From: a virus | Length of the DNA stretch: 23,078 nucleotides | Reading direction: 5' to 3' (one strand) | IMG/VR virus record: IMGVR_UViG_3300037134_000178 | Location: 1 to 23,078 of that record | In this document: in pieces, positions 22,172-23,078 of the stretch | Layout: each line of letters starts with the position of its first letter | Position numbering within the stretch: the stretch's first letter is position 1 | The notes under the pieces: generated by a model | The model's database searches: none | What the model was told of the DNA's origin: nothing | The model's input: the letters and a program-made list of their open reading frames with translations, nothing else | Program-made: the position numbers and the translations under genes

Positions 22172-22874
22172 GTTTGGGCCTTCCGAAGGTATCGAGCGGG
22201 GAATCGGCGTATTTGTGGAGTTGAGGAATGAATTCGCAGGGTAGCCATGCGGTGTTGACGTTATCAGATTCGATCATGTTGTTGAACCATGATTCAAATT
22301 CGTCGATCGGCTGCGTTTGGAATCGAGCGAGAAATTCTTTTGCCATTTTCCCGTCGCGCGCGCCAAAGGTAAATCCTCCGCTCTCGTGCAGGGCATCCCA
22401 GTAGCGCTTGGAGAGATCGATAAACTCCGCGTAGCGGGAGGTAGTTGTTTTTTCTTTTTTCTGGCCCTCTGATACTCTGGCTTTCTGAGCAGGGGTTTTG
22501 GCTGTGCCATTGGCTGAGCCGATGGCTAAGCTATTGGCTGAGCCGTTAGCATAAGTATGTGGTTTATGTTTCGCTTGCGCGTTCTTCCTGGCAAGCTCAG
22601 ATTTAGCCTTTTCACGCTCCATCCGGGGTGAAAACAGGCGATCGGCGCGCAATTCGAAAAACGGTTTGCACAGCGGATAGCTGAGCGAAACGCTCAGCCG
22701 TTTGCTCCGCAAAAGGATAGAAAGTTCCTCTTCGTCGGCCGGCAAACTTCCCTCCATGTGGCAAACGCACCACATTCTAACCAGCAATCCCTGTGCTTCC
22801 AGGGGTAGCTTTTGAACCTCTCGATTACATAAATAGTCAGCCGCCCAGAACTTGAACCAGGGCTGTTTTTCCAT
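22164..22874 (-). CDS. Replication initiation protein, DUF1376/YdaU-like
   Basis: The gene encodes 236 aa from ATG at 22874, two bases after the HNH stop. Residues 5-60 (PWFKFWAADYLCNREVQKLP, EAQGLLVRMWCVCHMEGSLP) match the winged-helix start of YdaU/DUF1376-type initiators ('F-x-x-D-Y-L', 'L-s-x-E-A-x-G-x-y-x-r-L'). The middle, about 85-140, is a low-complexity linker with 'S-A-N-G' repeats, encoded by 12-bp DNA repeats. The C-terminal part is helical (SKRYWDALHESGGFTFGARD). Such proteins bind the origin and load the helicase, here the primase-helicase of the next gene. This linker repeat matches the position of the origin in lambda O. Confidence 0.72.
   Translation of the reverse strand: MEKQPWFKFWAADYLCNREVQKLPLEAQGLLVRMWCVCHMEGSLPADEEELSILLRSKRLSVSLSYPLCKPFFELRADRLFSPRMEREKAKSELARKNAQAKHKPHTYANGSANSLAIGSANGTAKTPAQKARVSEGQKKEKTTTSRYAEFIDLSKRYWDALHESGGFTFGARDGKMAKEFLARFQTQPIDEFESWFNNMIESDNVNTAWLPCEFIPQLHKYADSPLDTFGRPKHD
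22500..22559. repeat. 12-bp tandem repeats, candidate origin iterons
   Basis: Four copies in register, GGCTGTGCCATT, GGCTGAGCCGAT, GGCTAAGCTATT and GGCTGAGCCGTT (22500-22547), are followed by a degenerate fifth. Each contains a short GGCT-N-AGCC-like palindrome. They lie in the linker of the initiator gene, and a pyrimidine-rich stretch (TTGTTTTTTCTTTTTTCT, about 22445-22462) is about 40 bases away. Confidence 0.6.
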
Positions 22875-22876
22875 GA

Positions 22877-23078
22877 CTATTTCACCCCATGATGACGCGC
22901 GTGGCAGTCGTCGCAGAGAACAATCAAATCAAGAGGATTTTCGTAGCCCAGGATTTCCGGATATTTGCGGTGATGGACTTCCAGCTGCCGGGTTCCGTTG
23001 CAGAGTTGGCACCGATTCTCCGCCCGTGTCAGAGCTGCCTTACGATGGACTGCCCAGGCGTGAGAGTCGAGGTAAGCT
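22877..23078 (-). CDS. HNH endonuclease, C-terminal part
   Basis: The frame is open from the right edge to TAG at 22877-22879, giving 66 residues. It includes RAENRCQLCNGTRQLEVHHR, then YPEILGYENPLDLIVLCDDC and HARHHGVK. C-x2-C, V-H-H, the D-L-I-V-L-C strand and C-x2-C-H-x3-H are the zinc-structural and catalytic elements of the HNH family. The start lies outside the window. It precedes the initiator by two bases. It may be a homing or packaging-linked nuclease; position with replication genes favours a DNA-processing or selfish role. Confidence 0.84.
   Translation of the reverse strand, partial: AYLDSHAWAVHRKAALTRAENRCQLCNGTRQLEVHHRKYPEILGYENPLDLIVLCDDCHARHHGVK

Overview
The window looks like part of the genome of a short-tailed (podovirus-like) double-stranded DNA phage or prophage. 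The main evidence is a nearly complete virion module on the minus strand: a small-terminase candidate, large terminase, P22/SU10-type portal, candidate scaffold, decoration-like protein, HK97-fold-type major capsid protein, a beta-rich tail nozzle candidate, a head-tail adaptor, and a block of Gln/Gly/Ala-rich proteins that look like internal or ejected virion proteins. I see no tail tube, sheath or tape-measure gene, and no integrase, lysis gene, tRNA or CRISPR. The host is a bacterium that uses ordinary GGAGG Shine-Dalgarno sites. I cannot name it from this sequence alone.

Layout, right to left, which is the direction of most transcription. (1) 23078-19644, minus strand: a replication module with a partial HNH nuclease, a DUF1376/YdaU-like initiator with 12-bp tandem repeats in its linker (a lambda-O-like candidate origin), a primase-helicase fusion, a small PD-(D/E)XK-type nuclease and an Ig-like protein. 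It ends in a good intrinsic terminator at 19605-19574. (2) 17926-19570, plus strand: an island of very small genes. It holds a ribbon-helix-helix-like regulator, two tandem paralogues, a zinc-binding miniprotein and two small hydrophobic peptides. (3) 17427-17925: a control region. (4) 17426-4597, minus strand: the packaging and head/neck genes, with many start/stop overlaps that suggest translational coupling. (5) 4597-1, minus strand: adaptor, internal-protein candidates and small accessory genes, running off the left edge.

The most striking gene is the first of the late operon (17426-16710). Its C-terminal half reads as a GroES-type co-chaperonin, but the mobile loop, which in GroES contacts GroEL, carries an insertion of about 66 residues with four CxxC pairs resembling the DnaJ zinc-finger domain. 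It is coupled by a 4-nt overlap to the small-terminase candidate, so it probably helps fold head proteins.

A second system-level signal is an 18-bp dyad with consensus near TGTGTCTWWWTYRCCACA. It occurs six times at four control points: upstream of the chaperonin/packaging operon, as a tandem pair beside the ribbon-helix-helix gene, as a tandem pair just downstream of a sigma70-like promoter for the scaffold candidate, and in the leader of the left-end small genes. This suggests a phage regulon, and the ribbon-helix-helix protein is the obvious but unproven candidate regulator. A free-standing LAGLIDADG endonuclease gene sits between the decoration-like and capsid genes.
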